A DNA stretch of 64,000 bases, from positions 25,446 to 89,445 of the forward strand of contig JADFPP010000002.1 in NCBI GenBank assembly GCA_022562275.1, given 5' to 3'. A model generated the notes under the pieces. That model did not search any database, was not told where the DNA came from, and was given only the letters and a program-made list of their open reading frames with translations. The DNA is from Bacteroidota bacterium. GTDB taxonomy: Bacteria > Bacteroidota > Ignavibacteria > Ignavibacteriales > Ignavibacteriaceae. This document shows positions 28,110 through 36,383 of this stretch, in pieces (the stretch's first letter is position 1; each line of letters begins with the position of its first letter). A program made the position numbers and the translations under genes.

Positions 28110-28310
28110 ATGTTTGGTAATTTAGGTGCGGGCGAAATAATTCTCATCTTACTTGTAATCCTTATTCTTTTCGGCGCAAAAAAAATTCCGGAATTGGCAA
28201 AAGGACTTGGTAAAGGAATGAGCGAATTCAAAAAAGGACTGAAAGAAGTTGAGAACGAAATTAAGGATGCAGATAAGCAAACTGATAAGACAACGGATAA
28301 CAAAAGTTAG
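28110..28310 (+). CDS. tatA: Sec-independent translocase subunit TatA/E
   Basis: The 66 aa protein has the TatA plan. It opens with an N-terminal hydrophobic helix ([14 protein letters not shown], residues 9-22), then the hinge [15 protein letters not shown] and an amphipathic, charged helix ending in a polar tail. TatA oligomers form the pore for folded twin-arginine proteins. It shares the purSQ transcript direction and spacing; tatC is not seen nearby. Confidence 0.93.
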   Translation: MFGNLGAGEIILILLVILILFGAKKIPELAKGLGKGMSEFKKGLKEVENEIKDADKQTDKTTDNKS

Positions 28311-28682
28311 GTACTGATTTAAATACAATTTTTATTAACACCGTAATTTAGAAACTGTGTTAAGTCTGATTGAATTAGGTTAACACAAACTTTAAGTTGT
28401 TTTATTCCTTCTTATCTGTAAACTTCAACGACCCCCGATTTTAGTAATTTTCACACAGCTTCTTTTTATTTGGGTGAAAATAAAAGAAAGCATAGGACCA
28501 GCTTCCGTAACTATTTTAATAGTTTACACAAACGGTTGGACGAAGGATTTCTATGTATAACCGTTTCACATATTTGTAAAAAAACAATTCATAATCCAAA
28601 TGGTTAGATGATATTTCTAACAAATTCCTTAATGTAGCAAACTTAATTATTCACTACTCTTAAAAAGCAGGATTGACATTTT
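28311..28682. other. Non-coding gap tatA-sucD with repeat-like structure
   Basis: No convincing gene lies here. The left part holds an element with CTGTGT/ACACAG ends (28355-28458). The right part holds an 8 bp inverted repeat AAACGGTT/AACCGTTT at 28530-28537 and 28559-28566, which could form a hairpin. The sucD promoter must lie in the last ~100 bp; I see no confident box. Confidence 0.5.
28355..28458. repeat. Putative MITE-like remnant with CTGTGT ends
   Basis: The left end gaaaCTGTGTtaa and right end ttttcACACAGctt are inverted copies 104 bp apart, similar to the ends of the element at 31568-31752. The interior encodes nothing. IS256-type elements often carry such CTGTGT ends, so this may be a non-autonomous relic; that is inference. 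Confidence 0.4.
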
Positions 28683-29588
28683 ATGAGCATATTAATAGAT
28701 AAGAAGACACGTCTTGTAGTTCAGGGAATTACCGGCAGCGAAGGTTCATTTCATACAAAACAAATGGTTGAATACGGAACAAAAGTGGTAGCCGGAGTTA
28801 CGCCAGGTAAAGGTGGTACAAAGTTCGAAGGTATACCAATATACAATACTGTTGAAGAAAGTGTAAATGAACAAAAGGCGAACACATCAGTAATTTTTGT
28901 TCCCCCTCCATTTGCCGCCGATGCAATTTTAGAAGCTGCCAATGCCGGAATAAAAGTAATAATTTGTATAACCGAAGGCATTCCGACCAGCGATATGGTA
29001 AAAGTATATAATTTTATTAAGCATAAAGATGTTGTATTGATCGGTCCTAATTGTCCGGGAGTCATTTCACCGGGCAAAGCTAAAGTAGGAATTATGCCGG
29101 GGTTCATTCACAAAAAAGGAACAATTGGCGTGGTATCACGCAGCGGGACTTTAACTTACGAAGCTGTAAAGCAAATAGTCGATGTTGGGCTGGGTCAGTC
29201 AACCGCTTTAGGTATAGGAGGTGATCCGGTAATTGGATCAAAGTTTACGGATATCATTGAAAAATTTAATGACGATAAGGATACGGAAGGGATAGTTATG
29301 ATCGGTGAAATTGGTGGTACTGCTGAAGAGGAAGCTGCTGTTTATGTTAAGAAGAACGTTAAGAAACCTGTTGTAGGATTTATTGCAGGAAGAACAGCTC
29401 CTCCGGGAAGACGAATGGGACACGCAGGTGCAATTATAGCCGGTGGAAAAGGTACTGCAGCAGAAAAAATGGCGGCAATGAAAAAAGCCGGGATTAGTGT
29501 TGTAGAAAGTCCTGCAGAAATTGGAATAACTATGCTGAAAGCTTTAGAAAAAGCTAAGAAGAAAAAAGCAGCGGTTAAAAAGAATTAA
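28683..29588 (+). CDS. sucD: Succinyl-CoA ligase (ADP-forming) alpha subunit
   Basis: The 301 aa protein has the CoA-binding Rossmann part ([17 protein letters not shown], residues 12-28) and the phospho-histidine His247 in RRMGHAGAI. The conserved [10 protein letters not shown] (119-128) is the usual SucD signature. The enzyme interconverts succinyl-CoA and succinate in the TCA cycle. A Lys-rich tail extends slightly beyond the usual end. sucC is not adjacent, so the subunits are encoded apart. It shares direction and spacing with ndk 42 bp downstream. Confidence 0.96.
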   Translation: MSILIDKKTRLVVQGITGSEGSFHTKQMVEYGTKVVAGVTPGKGGTKFEGIPIYNTVEESVNEQKANTSVIFVPPPFAADAILEAANAGIKVIICITEGIPTSDMVKVYNFIKHKDVVLIGPNCPGVISPGKAKVGIMPGFIHKKGTIGVVSRSGTLTYEAVKQIVDVGLGQSTALGIGGDPVIGSKFTDIIEKFNDDKDTEGIVMIGEIGGTAEEEAAVYVKKNVKKPVVGFIAGRTAPPGRRMGHAGAIIAGGKGTAAEKMAAMKKAGISVVESPAEIGITMLKALEKAKKKKAAVKKN

Positions 29589-29630
29589 TAGAAATAACTC
29601 TAACAAAGAATTATAATCCAGGAGAACAAA

Positions 29631-30083
29631 TTGGGAAATAGAACACTTGCAATAATCAAACCTGATGCAGTCGGCAATGGAAACTCAGGTGCAATTATCG
29701 ATCTTATTATTAAAGCCGGCTTTAAAATCAAAGCAATGAAAATGGTGCATTTAACCCGTTCATCAGCCGAGGGTTTTTATGCTATTCACAAAGAAAGACC
29801 TTTCTTTGGCGAGCTAGTGGAATTTATGACTTCTGGTCCCTGCGTACCAATAGCATTGGAAAAAGAAAACGCTGTTGAAGATTACAGAAAGCTTATTGGA
29901 GCAACCGACCCCGCGAATGCCGATGAGGGAACTATCAGAAAATTGTTTGCAAAGGGTATTCAATTTAATGCTGTACATGGCTCAGATTCAGATGAAAATG
30001 CTATAAACGAAATTGCACATTTCTTTTCTACAGATGAACTATTTAATAATGATTCTGAAGAATTGATTAAAAACGAAAGATGA
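29631..30083 (+). CDS. ndk: Nucleoside diphosphate kinase
   Basis: The 150 aa protein is full length for Ndk. It opens [11 protein letters not shown] and has the catalytic His116 in NAVHGSDS, followed by [11 protein letters not shown]. The enzyme equilibrates NTPs through a phospho-histidine. The start is TTG at 29631, 5 bp after AGGAGA (29620-29625), with no competing ATG. It is a common partner of sucD in Bacteroidota-like genomes. Confidence 0.97.
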   Translation: MGNRTLAIIKPDAVGNGNSGAIIDLIIKAGFKIKAMKMVHLTRSSAEGFYAIHKERPFFGELVEFMTSGPCVPIALEKENAVEDYRKLIGATDPANADEGTIRKLFAKGIQFNAVHGSDSDENAINEIAHFFSTDELFNNDSEELIKNER

Positions 30084-30105
30084 TTAAGTGCAATACCAAA
30101 ATCGT

Positions 30106-30170
30106 AATTCCGCACTTGATACGGAATCTATTCTATTTACACTATTGAGATCCCCGTTTTCGAGGGAATC
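30106..30170. repeat. Composite dispersed palindromic repeat
   Basis: Two short hairpins lie in tandem: ATTCCG/CGGAAT (30107-30112 and 30122-30127) and GATCCCCG-TTTT-CGAGGGAATC (30149-30170). Imperfect paired palindromes of this ATTCCCGxxxxCGGGAAT kind are common intergenic repeats. It separates ndk from the next gene and argues against coding use of the stretch. Confidence 0.5.
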
Positions 30171-30204
30171 ATATAATTATAACGGGTCCTATCTTTTTAA
30201 AAAA

Positions 30205-31449
30205 ATGAAATCACTTACTTTTATAATATTAGCCCTTTTGTTATTTACAAATTTAAACTGCCAGGAAATTTCCAAACAGGAAAAAATACTTTTTGGAGCT
30301 GAACTTTTATTACAAGAGAATCTCGAATTACTTAATGACAAACAAATCGGAGTGGTTACAAACCATTCGGCACTTCTACCAAACGGTGTACATCTTGTAG
30401 ATACTTTAATTTCATCAGGCATTAATATCACTGCCTTGTTTTCACCGGAACATGGAATTAGAGGAGAAGCAATCGATGGAGAAAATATTTCATCTTCGAT
30501 TGATCATAAAACCGGGTTACCAATTTATTCTTTATACGGTAAAACAAAAAAACCAACTCCTGAAATGCTGAAGAAAGTTGATTTAATCCTTTTTGATATT
30601 CAGGATATCGGTGCGAGGTTTTATACATACATCTCAACTCTTTATTATTTGCTTCAATCATCAGCAGAAAATAATTTTCCTGTAATTGTATTGGATCGCC
30701 CAAACCCGATAAGCGGTAATCATATTGAAGGACCTTTGCTTAAACCCGGTTACAAATCATTTATAGGAATAGCACCAATCCCGGTTAAGCATGGAATGAC
30801 AGTTGGCGAACTGGCTAATTACTTTGTTAAAGAAAACATTATCAACACCAAAAATGAACCGGAGTTAAAAGTAATAAAAATGAGCGGGTGGCATCGGGGT
30901 TACTTTTGGAATAATTTAAACAGAAAATGGATTCCGACATCACCAAATATTCCAAAATTTGAGACAACCATTGTTTATCCCGGCACTTGTTTATTAGAAG
31001 GCACGAATATTTCTGAAGGAAGAGGAACTTATGATCCGTTTCTTAATATTGGTGCACCTTTTATTAACTCTAATGATTTGATTACTATGTTAAATAACTT
31101 TCAGATAGCGGGTATTGATATAACTTCAATAAAATTCACTCCGAAGAAAATTGCAGGTAAATCGAACAATCCCAAATTTGAAGGTGAGCAATGTAATGGA
31201 ATTAAAATTTCGGTTTCCGATGAAACAAAATTTAAACCTGTTGAATTTGGTGTTTATCTTATTTCTGCACTCATCAAATTATATCCTGAAGAGTTTAGAT
31301 TTAAACCGGATTATTTTGATAATCTTGCGGGGAATTCAAAACTTCGAACAGAATTACAAAATGGCAAGGAACCATTAAAAATTATAAATAGTTGGGTGAA
31401 TGATCTGGAAGAATTCAAATTAATAAGAACCAAATATCTTTTATATTGA
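30205..31449 (+). CDS. DUF1343/NamZ-like exo-beta-N-acetylmuramidase, secreted
   Basis: I start at the ATG at 30205 (414 aa), where a signal peptide MKSLTFIILALLLFTNLNCQ begins. An earlier in-frame GTG at 30088 would add 39 residues encoded by a palindromic repeat. The body matches DUF1343, whose characterised member NamZ removes MurNAc from peptidoglycan fragments: GVVTNHSALLPNG, FSPEHGIRGE, FDIQDIGARFYTYISTL, VLDRPNPI and YPGTCLLEGTNISEGRGT. The Cys near the signal end could also be a lipobox. It probably recycles cell wall in the periplasm or outside. Confidence 0.9.
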   Translation: MKSLTFIILALLLFTNLNCQEISKQEKILFGAELLLQENLELLNDKQIGVVTNHSALLPNGVHLVDTLISSGINITALFSPEHGIRGEAIDGENISSSIDHKTGLPIYSLYGKTKKPTPEMLKKVDLILFDIQDIGARFYTYISTLYYLLQSSAENNFPVIVLDRPNPISGNHIEGPLLKPGYKSFIGIAPIPVKHGMTVGELANYFVKENIINTKNEPELKVIKMSGWHRGYFWNNLNRKWIPTSPNIPKFETTIVYPGTCLLEGTNISEGRGTYDPFLNIGAPFINSNDLITMLNNFQIAGIDITSIKFTPKKIAGKSNNPKFEGEQCNGIKISVSDETKFKPVEFGVYLISALIKLYPEEFRFKPDYFDNLAGNSKLRTELQNGKEPLKIINSWVNDLEEFKLIRTKYLLY

Positions 31450-31567
31450 AGGGAAATAATTACAAAGGGAAATAATGAAAGATAATCCCAAATGAATGGC
31501 ATGGGCGTCAACTTAAGGATTATTCCCTAATAGCTGACTTATAAAAGGTGTGTTTATTGTTGAGTTC

Positions 31568-31752
31568 CCACGCCATTTATAGACTGTGTTAAAATTAGCA
31601 AACTCACCCTAAATCCCTCTCTTACTAAGAGAGGGACTTTTAAAAAGCTTGGAAAGCTACTTGTTTTAGCCCCTTCTCTTTTTAAGAGAAGGGGTTGGGG
31701 ATGAGTTCTTAAATTTAACATATAATTATCACACAGCCTCTTTATGGCGTGG
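31568..31752. repeat. 185 bp MITE-like element with 29 bp inverted ends
   Basis: The left end begins CCACGCCAT and reads into CTGTGT and AATT. The right end is its inverted copy, matching at 23 of 29 positions (31568-31596 and 31724-31752). Inside are two copies of a CCCTCTC palindrome family. It is nested in the larger 31505-31944 block. Confidence 0.5.
31602..31708. repeat. Two inward copies of a CCCTCTC...GAGAGGG palindromic repeat
   Basis: Copy A is at 31602-31636 (ACTCACCCT, then CCCTCTC, a short loop and GAGAGGG). Copy B is at 31669-31708 (GCCCCTTCTC, loop, GAGAAGGGG, ending GGGGATGAGTT). Copy A is almost identical to the first 35 bp of the repeat found inside a gene at 50211-50260. 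Confidence 0.75.
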
Positions 31753-31881
31753 ACTAAATTAACAAACCAAATCTTGGCTTTTCCGAAGGAATCCCTTGGA
31801 TAGCTAAAAATGTAGGATTAGTAGTGGCTTCACAAAGTGATCCCTTTGGGAAAAGCCTTTATTTACTTGGGATTACAAGGC

Positions 31882-31929
31882 CCCCGACTTACTCGTCTCG
31901 CTCCGCTCACCGGAGCGGAAAAGTCGGGG
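31882..31929. repeat. Two-tier GC-rich hairpin
   Basis: CCCCGACTT/AAGTCGGGG (31882-31890 and 31921-31929) encloses a second perfect stem CGCTCCG/CGGAGCG (31899-31905 and 31911-31917). The GC content stands out sharply against the AT-rich surroundings, which suggests imported or structured sequence. Confidence 0.6.
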
Positions 31930-32193
31930 CAATTAAGTTGACGCATATACGATAAACCGGGATTGAACGGTTTTGAGTAAGAAGCTCAAACCCAATGGAG
32001 AACATGTCCGGTGTAGTTTTTTTTAAAGACGGAATGCGTTAGTTAATGAAATCTAAGTTAAATGTTTTGCTTTAATATATACAGCTTAAATATTTCTGTT
32101 ACTTAGCAATAATTTATATAGAGTCTTATTTTGATACTACTTTTGCTAAATTAATTTATTAAATAGTGGGGACTAGTTTAAGTTTGATATAAA

Positions 32194-33507
32194 TTAAATT
32201 TCTTTTACAACAACTCTAATTCCTTCAACAGCAATCACTTTAATTTTTTGTCCTTTCTCAATATATTCTGATTCACTAACTACATCAACCCTATTACCAT
32301 CAATCTTAGCAGTGCCCGCAGGTCTTAATGTAGTTATTGCCACACCTTTTTTACCAACTAATTCATCTGAAGTAGAATGGGACACAAAACCTGCGTCTTT
32401 TTTTTCTTCTACAGCAAGAACAAACTTGTTAAATATTGTAGTCTTCGGAAGAAATTTTGCAAGAATAATAATAAGAATGATTGCAGCCACAAGAGAAACC
32501 GATAGTTGAATTATTGCATTTGAGACCATTTCAAAATCTAAAAACGGATCGCTTCCTATTAGCGAGAAAAAGAGGGAAGCAAAAACCAGAATTATTCCGC
32601 TTACTCCGGCAATTCCGAATCCCGCGATGACAAATACCTCAAGTAAAATTAGAGCAACACCTATGATGAACATCAAAATTTCAATAACGGAAGCTAGCTG
32701 TAAAATGTAAGACGTTCCAAAGAATAGTGTAAGTGCAATCAATCCGGCTGTACCAGGAACTCCCCAGCCGGGAGATTTTATTTCGGCAAGCAATCCAAAA
32801 AATCCAATCATTATTAATATCGAAGTGATAATAGGATTATTTAAAAATCTTACTACTGCTTCTGCCCAGTTTGGATGAATCTCAATCATTCTCGCACTTT
32901 CTAAATTGAAAGCAGCTAACAGTTCATCCAAATTATTTGCTAATGTATCTGCAATACCAAATTTATATGCTTCTTCCGATGTTAGAGTTACTAATTGTGT
33001 AGAATCTACAAGCCCTTCAATCACAATCCTTTCATCAACCATCCCTTCTACAATATCAGTTCTTCTTCCGTTTCTTTCCGCAGTGGAACGCATTTCAGAA
33101 CGCATATAAGATTGATATTTTTCACTTTGCTTCTGTCCTGTTTGATCAACCACTGTTGTTGCCCCTATAGAACTACCAGGCACCATTACAATTTTATTAC
33201 AGGATAGTGCAATAAGCGAACCTGCAGAAATTGCACGGTTGTTAATAAATGCAATTGTTAAAATATCAGTTGAAATTATCGCATCCTTTATTTGAGTAGC
33301 AGCATCTACCCTTCCACCAAAAGTATTAATCTTAAAAATAATTGCATCGGCATTTTCTCTTTCAGCCTCCGAAACTACCCTCCTAACATAAGGAGCAAGT
33401 CCAAGATCAATTTCGTTTTCAATAACCGCTACATAAACTTTATTTTGCGCGAATAATATTGCTGAGGCAGCAAGGACGATGAAAATTATTTTATTAAAGA
33501 AGTTCAT
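32194..33507 (-). CDS. nfeD: NfeD-family ClpP-like membrane serine protease
   Basis: The 437 aa protein is the long NfeD1b form. It has a signal segment (1-20), a ClpP-like protease domain (~22-220), four or five TMs (~225-365) and a C-terminal OB-fold domain (~380-437) ending GIRVVVKEI. The catalytic Ser is expected at Ser94 in NRAISAGSLIA and the Lys in SEKYQSY (Lys130), by analogy with archaeal PH1510. The family cleaves stomatin-like partners; no stomatin gene is adjacent. The 166 bp upstream holds no gene. Confidence 0.92.
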   Translation of the reverse strand: MNFFNKIIFIVLAASAILFAQNKVYVAVIENEIDLGLAPYVRRVVSEAERENADAIIFKINTFGGRVDAATQIKDAIISTDILTIAFINNRAISAGSLIALSCNKIVMVPGSSIGATTVVDQTGQKQSEKYQSYMRSEMRSTAERNGRRTDIVEGMVDERIVIEGLVDSTQLVTLTSEEAYKFGIADTLANNLDELLAAFNLESARMIEIHPNWAEAVVRFLNNPIITSILIMIGFFGLLAEIKSPGWGVPGTAGLIALTLFFGTSYILQLASVIEILMFIIGVALILLEVFVIAGFGIAGVSGIILVFASLFFSLIGSDPFLDFEMVSNAIIQLSVSLVAAIILIIILAKFLPKTTIFNKFVLAVEEKKDAGFVSHSTSDELVGKKGVAITTLRPAGTAKIDGNRVDVVSESEYIEKGQKIKVIAVEGIRVVVKEI

Positions 33508-33674
33508 ATTTAAATTGTAGATATAATTTCATTCTGTCACTCTGATTTTATAAAGTGTGACATCTATTTTCGACTGATCTAATGATGAAAAGATAAAAAA
33601 ATCATCAACAATATAAAAAGGCTTAAATCGACAACAAATATCGATTGAAGCTAAAAAGATATTTTTGGAAAAAA

Positions 33675-33989
33675 TTATTCTCCTTTTTTTGATATAACCT
33701 GACCTATAGCCGATCTATCAACTTTAATTTTGAGATTATCGCTTACCTGCAATAACAAAGTTTTTTCATCCAATCCGGCAATAATGCCATGGATGCCTCC
33801 GCTTGTAACAACCTTATCACCCTTTTCCAGATTTGAAAGAAGCCTGGTTCGATTTTTCGCTTTCTTCTGCTGAGGTCTGATTATCATAAAATAAAAAATT
33901 AAAAATATGGCACCGAACATAATAATGGTGCTAACCATACTTCCGCCGCCTTCTCCACCCTGAGGCGACATTGCAATTAATAGATCCAT
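33675..33989 (-). CDS. yajC: Preprotein translocase accessory subunit YajC
   Basis: The 104 aa protein has one TM (~16-38) followed by the YajC signature FYFMIIRPQQKKAKNR and the beta segment LEKGDKVVTSGGIHGIIAGL. YajC associates with SecDF at the Sec translocon. It lies 18 bp downstream of tgt, the usual tgt-yajC pairing; secD is not next in line here. Confidence 0.95.
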   Translation of the reverse strand: MDLLIAMSPQGGEGGGSMVSTIIMFGAIFLIFYFMIIRPQQKKAKNRTRLLSNLEKGDKVVTSGGIHGIIAGLDEKTLLLQVSDNLKIKVDRSAIGQVISKKGE

Positions 33990-34007
33990 GAATTCTCCGT
34001 TTTTAAA

Positions 34008-35141
34008 TTAATTTTTAATTGATATTTTTTTTACTGTTCTATTTTTCCAGTCATTAAAGGAACAGTTAACAATTTGTTTTCTCGCTTCAGTTACAAGCTC
34101 CAAATAAAAATGAAGATTGTGAATACTTGCAAGTTCTAATGCTAAAATCTCTCCTGCGTTAAACAAATGCCTTAAATACGCCCTTGAATAATTTGAACAA
34201 GTATAACAATTACATCTCTCATCAATCTTTGTGAAGTCATCTTTGTACTTCGCATTCCTTACAGAGATAACACCGTTCCATGTAAATAAAATCGCGTGTC
34301 TTGCATTACGAGTAGGCACCACACAATCAAACAAATCAATACCGTACCCGATTGATTCCAAAATATTTTCAGGTTTTCCAACACCCATTAGGTATCTTGG
34401 TTTATCCTCAGGCATTAAGTCAGATGTAAAGTTGGTAAACTCGTACAATTCTTCTGTTGGTTCGCCAACCGCTAATCCACCTATTGCATATCCATCAAAA
34501 TCTAAATTAACCAAATCTTTGGCAGATTGTTCACGCAGATCTTTATAAATGCTTCCCTGTATTATTCCAAACAAATATTGCTCATTACCATAAAGAGGTT
34601 TTGATTTTTCGAATGCTTTTTTATTTAGGACAGCCCAATCACTTGTAAGTTTTGTGGAATTAACCGCATAATCATATTCACAAGGATACGGAGTGCACTC
34701 ATCCAAAACCATCATTATATCAGCGCCAATACTGCGTTGAATTTGTATTACTTTCTCCGGTGTGAAGAAATGTTTTGATCCATCAAGATGAGATTTAAAT
34801 TCAACTCCATCCGGTTTCATTTTTCTTAAATTAGAAAGACTGAAAACCTGGTAACCGCCGCTGTCAGTTAGAATCGGTTTTTTCCAATTCATAAAATTGT
34901 GCAAGCCGCCTGCGCTTTCAATAATCTCAGTTCCTGGTCTTAGATAAAGATGATAAGTATTTGAAAGAACAATTTGTGCTTTAACATCCTGCTCAAGATA
35001 ACTTTGGTTAACGGCTTTAACAGTTCCCTGAGTGCCAACCGGTATAAACATAGGAGTTTCAACTTTGCCGTGATCAGTCTCAAAATATCCTGCCCTCGCC
35101 TTCCTGCTACTATCCTTTGCAATAACTGAAAATTTAAGCAA
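34008..35141 (-). CDS. tgt: Queuine/preQ1 tRNA-ribosyltransferase
   Basis: The 377 aa protein is full length for bacterial TGT, which swaps guanine-34 for preQ1 in tRNAs with GUN anticodons. It has the general-base Asp93 in LTDSGGYQVFSL, the nucleophile Asp272 in FDCVVPTRNARH and a CNCYTC zinc site near residues 312-317, with a downstream His. The start is TTG after a GGAG; no in-frame ATG precedes the conserved fold. yajC follows closely. Confidence 0.97.
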   Translation of the reverse strand: MLKFSVIAKDSSRKARAGYFETDHGKVETPMFIPVGTQGTVKAVNQSYLEQDVKAQIVLSNTYHLYLRPGTEIIESAGGLHNFMNWKKPILTDSGGYQVFSLSNLRKMKPDGVEFKSHLDGSKHFFTPEKVIQIQRSIGADIMMVLDECTPYPCEYDYAVNSTKLTSDWAVLNKKAFEKSKPLYGNEQYLFGIIQGSIYKDLREQSAKDLVNLDFDGYAIGGLAVGEPTEELYEFTNFTSDLMPEDKPRYLMGVGKPENILESIGYGIDLFDCVVPTRNARHAILFTWNGVISVRNAKYKDDFTKIDERCNCYTCSNYSRAYLRHLFNAGEILALELASIHNLHFYLELVTEARKQIVNCSFNDWKNRTVKKISIKN

Positions 35142-35388
35142 ACCACTCCGGTTGGTAATTATTAGAATTTAAAGCTTACAAATTTAAGGGAAAATGAGGG
35201 AAGGGGCAAAAGTTCTGGATACTTGTTACTGTATACTGGATTCCAGATGCCGGATATTTTTTGCAAGATAGCAGGGTTTGCGGCAATTCATCTACGAACA
35301 CAGAATGATGATTGATGATTTCAGAATTCCTTATCTGAGTTTCCTTTTTATTTCGTTGTTCGTTAGTCTTTGTTCTGAGATCAAAATT

Positions 35389-35646
35389 TTATCTATAAAC
35401 ATCTTTTCTATGGGCAACTTTAACCACAATAACTAATAATAGATTATCTTGAATCTCATATAACACTCTGTAAACACCAAATCTTATTCTATATTTCTCT
35501 TCGCCTGAAAGTTTTAAACATCCTGCCGGTCTTGGATTTTCTACAAGAGAAGAAATTTTTTCTAATATCTTCTTAATATCATTGGCAGGTAGTTTTTTTA
35601 TTTCCTTAACAGCAGACTTCTTTATCTCGATCTTATATTTTACCAC
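35389..35646 (-). CDS. RelE/ParE-family toxin
   Basis: The 85 aa protein has the RelE-like fold: an N-terminal VKYKIEIKKSAVKEIKKLP, a central YRIRFGVYRVLYEI strand pair and the C-terminal VVKVAHRKDVYR with basic and Tyr residues that fit a ribosome-dependent mRNA interferase. The start is GTG and overlaps the antitoxin gene by 14 bp. Downstream, 35167-35388 contains no gene. Confidence 0.9.
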   Translation of the reverse strand: MVKYKIEIKKSAVKEIKKLPANDIKKILEKISSLVENPRPAGCLKLSGEEKYRIRFGVYRVLYEIQDNLLLVIVVKVAHRKDVYR

Positions 35647-35866
35647 TTTTCTTAAGATCTGCTACTAATTTATCGTAAGAGATTGTTGGTTCAGATGCTC
35701 TCTCTTTAAATGCTCGCAAATCTTCCTCATCTTCAAGCAACTCGCGTCTTATTGCTTTATCAATAATATCGGAAATTGAAGTGGAAGTTTCTGCTGCTTT
35801 TACTTTTAGCACCCTGTGAATAGCAGGATCAAAATAAACAGTTGCTCTTTTGGATAAGTTGGGCAT
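35633..35866 (-). CDS. Ribbon-helix-helix antitoxin
   Basis: The 77 aa protein has an N-terminal RHH DNA-binding unit (RATVYFDPAIHRVLKVKAAE, then TSISDIIDKAIRREL) and an acidic C-terminal tail (EDEEDLRAFKER) that would wrap the toxin. It precedes the RelE-like toxin with a 14 bp overlap, the standard type II order. Such antitoxins autoregulate their promoter, which would lie at 35867-35924. Confidence 0.88.
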   Translation of the reverse strand: MPNLSKRATVYFDPAIHRVLKVKAAETSTSISDIIDKAIRRELLEDEEDLRAFKERASEPTISYDKLVADLKKSGKI

Positions 35867-35924
35867 ATTGTTTCCTTTTATTTACAAAATTAACATTTTA
35901 GCGTTATAACATCAAGATTGGAGC

Positions 35925-35972
35925 AAGTGCCAGTCACCTCTGACTTAATTGGCTCACAGGTGACTGGCACTT
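35925..35972. repeat. REP-like hairpin with 15 bp perfect arms
   Basis: AAGTGCCAGTCACCT (35925-35939) and AGGTGACTGGCACTT (35958-35972) are exact inverted copies with an 18 bp loop. The right arm runs two bases into the stop codon of the DCC-family gene. Similar GTGACTGGCAC/GTGACTGTCCC palindromes accompany REP-associated transposases in other bacteria (general knowledge). It may act as a 3' mRNA stabiliser or terminator. Confidence 0.65.
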
Positions 35973-36375
35973 ACCCTTGTAAAAACTTTTCTTTTTCTTC
36001 ATCAGTAGGCACTCTGCACACATCTCTCTTCCCAAAAATTTTATACCTGTAGCTTGCAACAATTGTGTAGAAAGGATCGCGTAAGAATTTTGGCAGGAAA
36101 ATTAATGGATATAATATTTTTAAAATTGAATTGAGGTGTTTTAAGATCTTTAGTGCAGCGGTTGATTTTAGATAATGATCATCACCATCAATTAATACAA
36201 ATGTTTCAAAGCCATCGGTATTAAGACTAAATTTTTTCAGTAATCCCTGTCCCTTTTCAGATTGGAGTGAAGTAAATCTGAAAATATCATTCTTATCCCG
36301 ATCAAGAATAAAGTTTACCCAAAAATTGCAGAAGTTACACACCCCATCAAATAATATGATTTGGTGCTTTTCCAT
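35971..36375 (-). CDS. DCC-family (DUF393) thiol-disulfide oxidoreductase-like protein
   Basis: The 134 aa protein starts QIILFDGVCNFCNFWVNF with the CxxC pair Cys13/Cys16. It contains FRFTSLQSEKGQGLL and the C-terminal YKIFGKRDVCRVPT typical of the family. The fold is thioredoxin-like and the role is not established. Its stop codon touches a palindromic repeat. It is 8 bp downstream of the CorC-like gene and likely co-transcribed. Confidence 0.9.
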   Translation of the reverse strand: MEKHQIILFDGVCNFCNFWVNFILDRDKNDIFRFTSLQSEKGQGLLKKFSLNTDGFETFVLIDGDDHYLKSTAALKILKHLNSILKILYPLIFLPKFLRDPFYTIVASYRYKIFGKRDVCRVPTDEEKEKFLQG

Positions 36376-36383
36376 AGAAAAAA

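Larger units (their letters stand above)
31505..31944. mobile_element. Candidate non-autonomous element bounded by 12 bp inverted repeats
   Basis: GCGTCAACTTAA (31505-31516) and its exact reverse complement TTAAGTTGACGC (31933-31944) bound a 440 bp block that contains all the other palindromes of this gap and no reading frame of note. No transposase is present, so mobility is inferred only from the structure. Confidence 0.4.
31450..32193. other. 744 bp repeat-rich non-coding region
   Basis: No gene is visible between the convergent NamZ-like and nfeD genes. The region is built from nested inverted repeats: an outer 12 bp pair at 31505/31933, a 29 bp pair at 31568/31724, two CCCTCTC-type palindromes, a GGCTTTTCC/GGAAAAGCC pair (31776-31784, 31849-31857) and a strong GC-rich hairpin at 31882-31929. 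A weaker pair AAACCG/CGGTTT lies at 31954/31968. The last ~180 bp before nfeD is plain AT-rich sequence. Confidence 0.7.

Noticed and set aside
28501..28680. Possible tRNA or small RNA before sucD
   Set aside because: Only one 8 bp stem can be formed; no cloverleaf, TPsiC-like motif or CCA end is seen.
31450..32193. CRISPR array or group II intron
   Set aside because: The repeats are inverted and not evenly spaced, and no reverse-transcriptase frame or domain V-like hairpin was found.
35167..35388. Possible remnant gene between tgt and the toxin gene
   Set aside because: No frame longer than chance and no motif; simple non-coding sequence.
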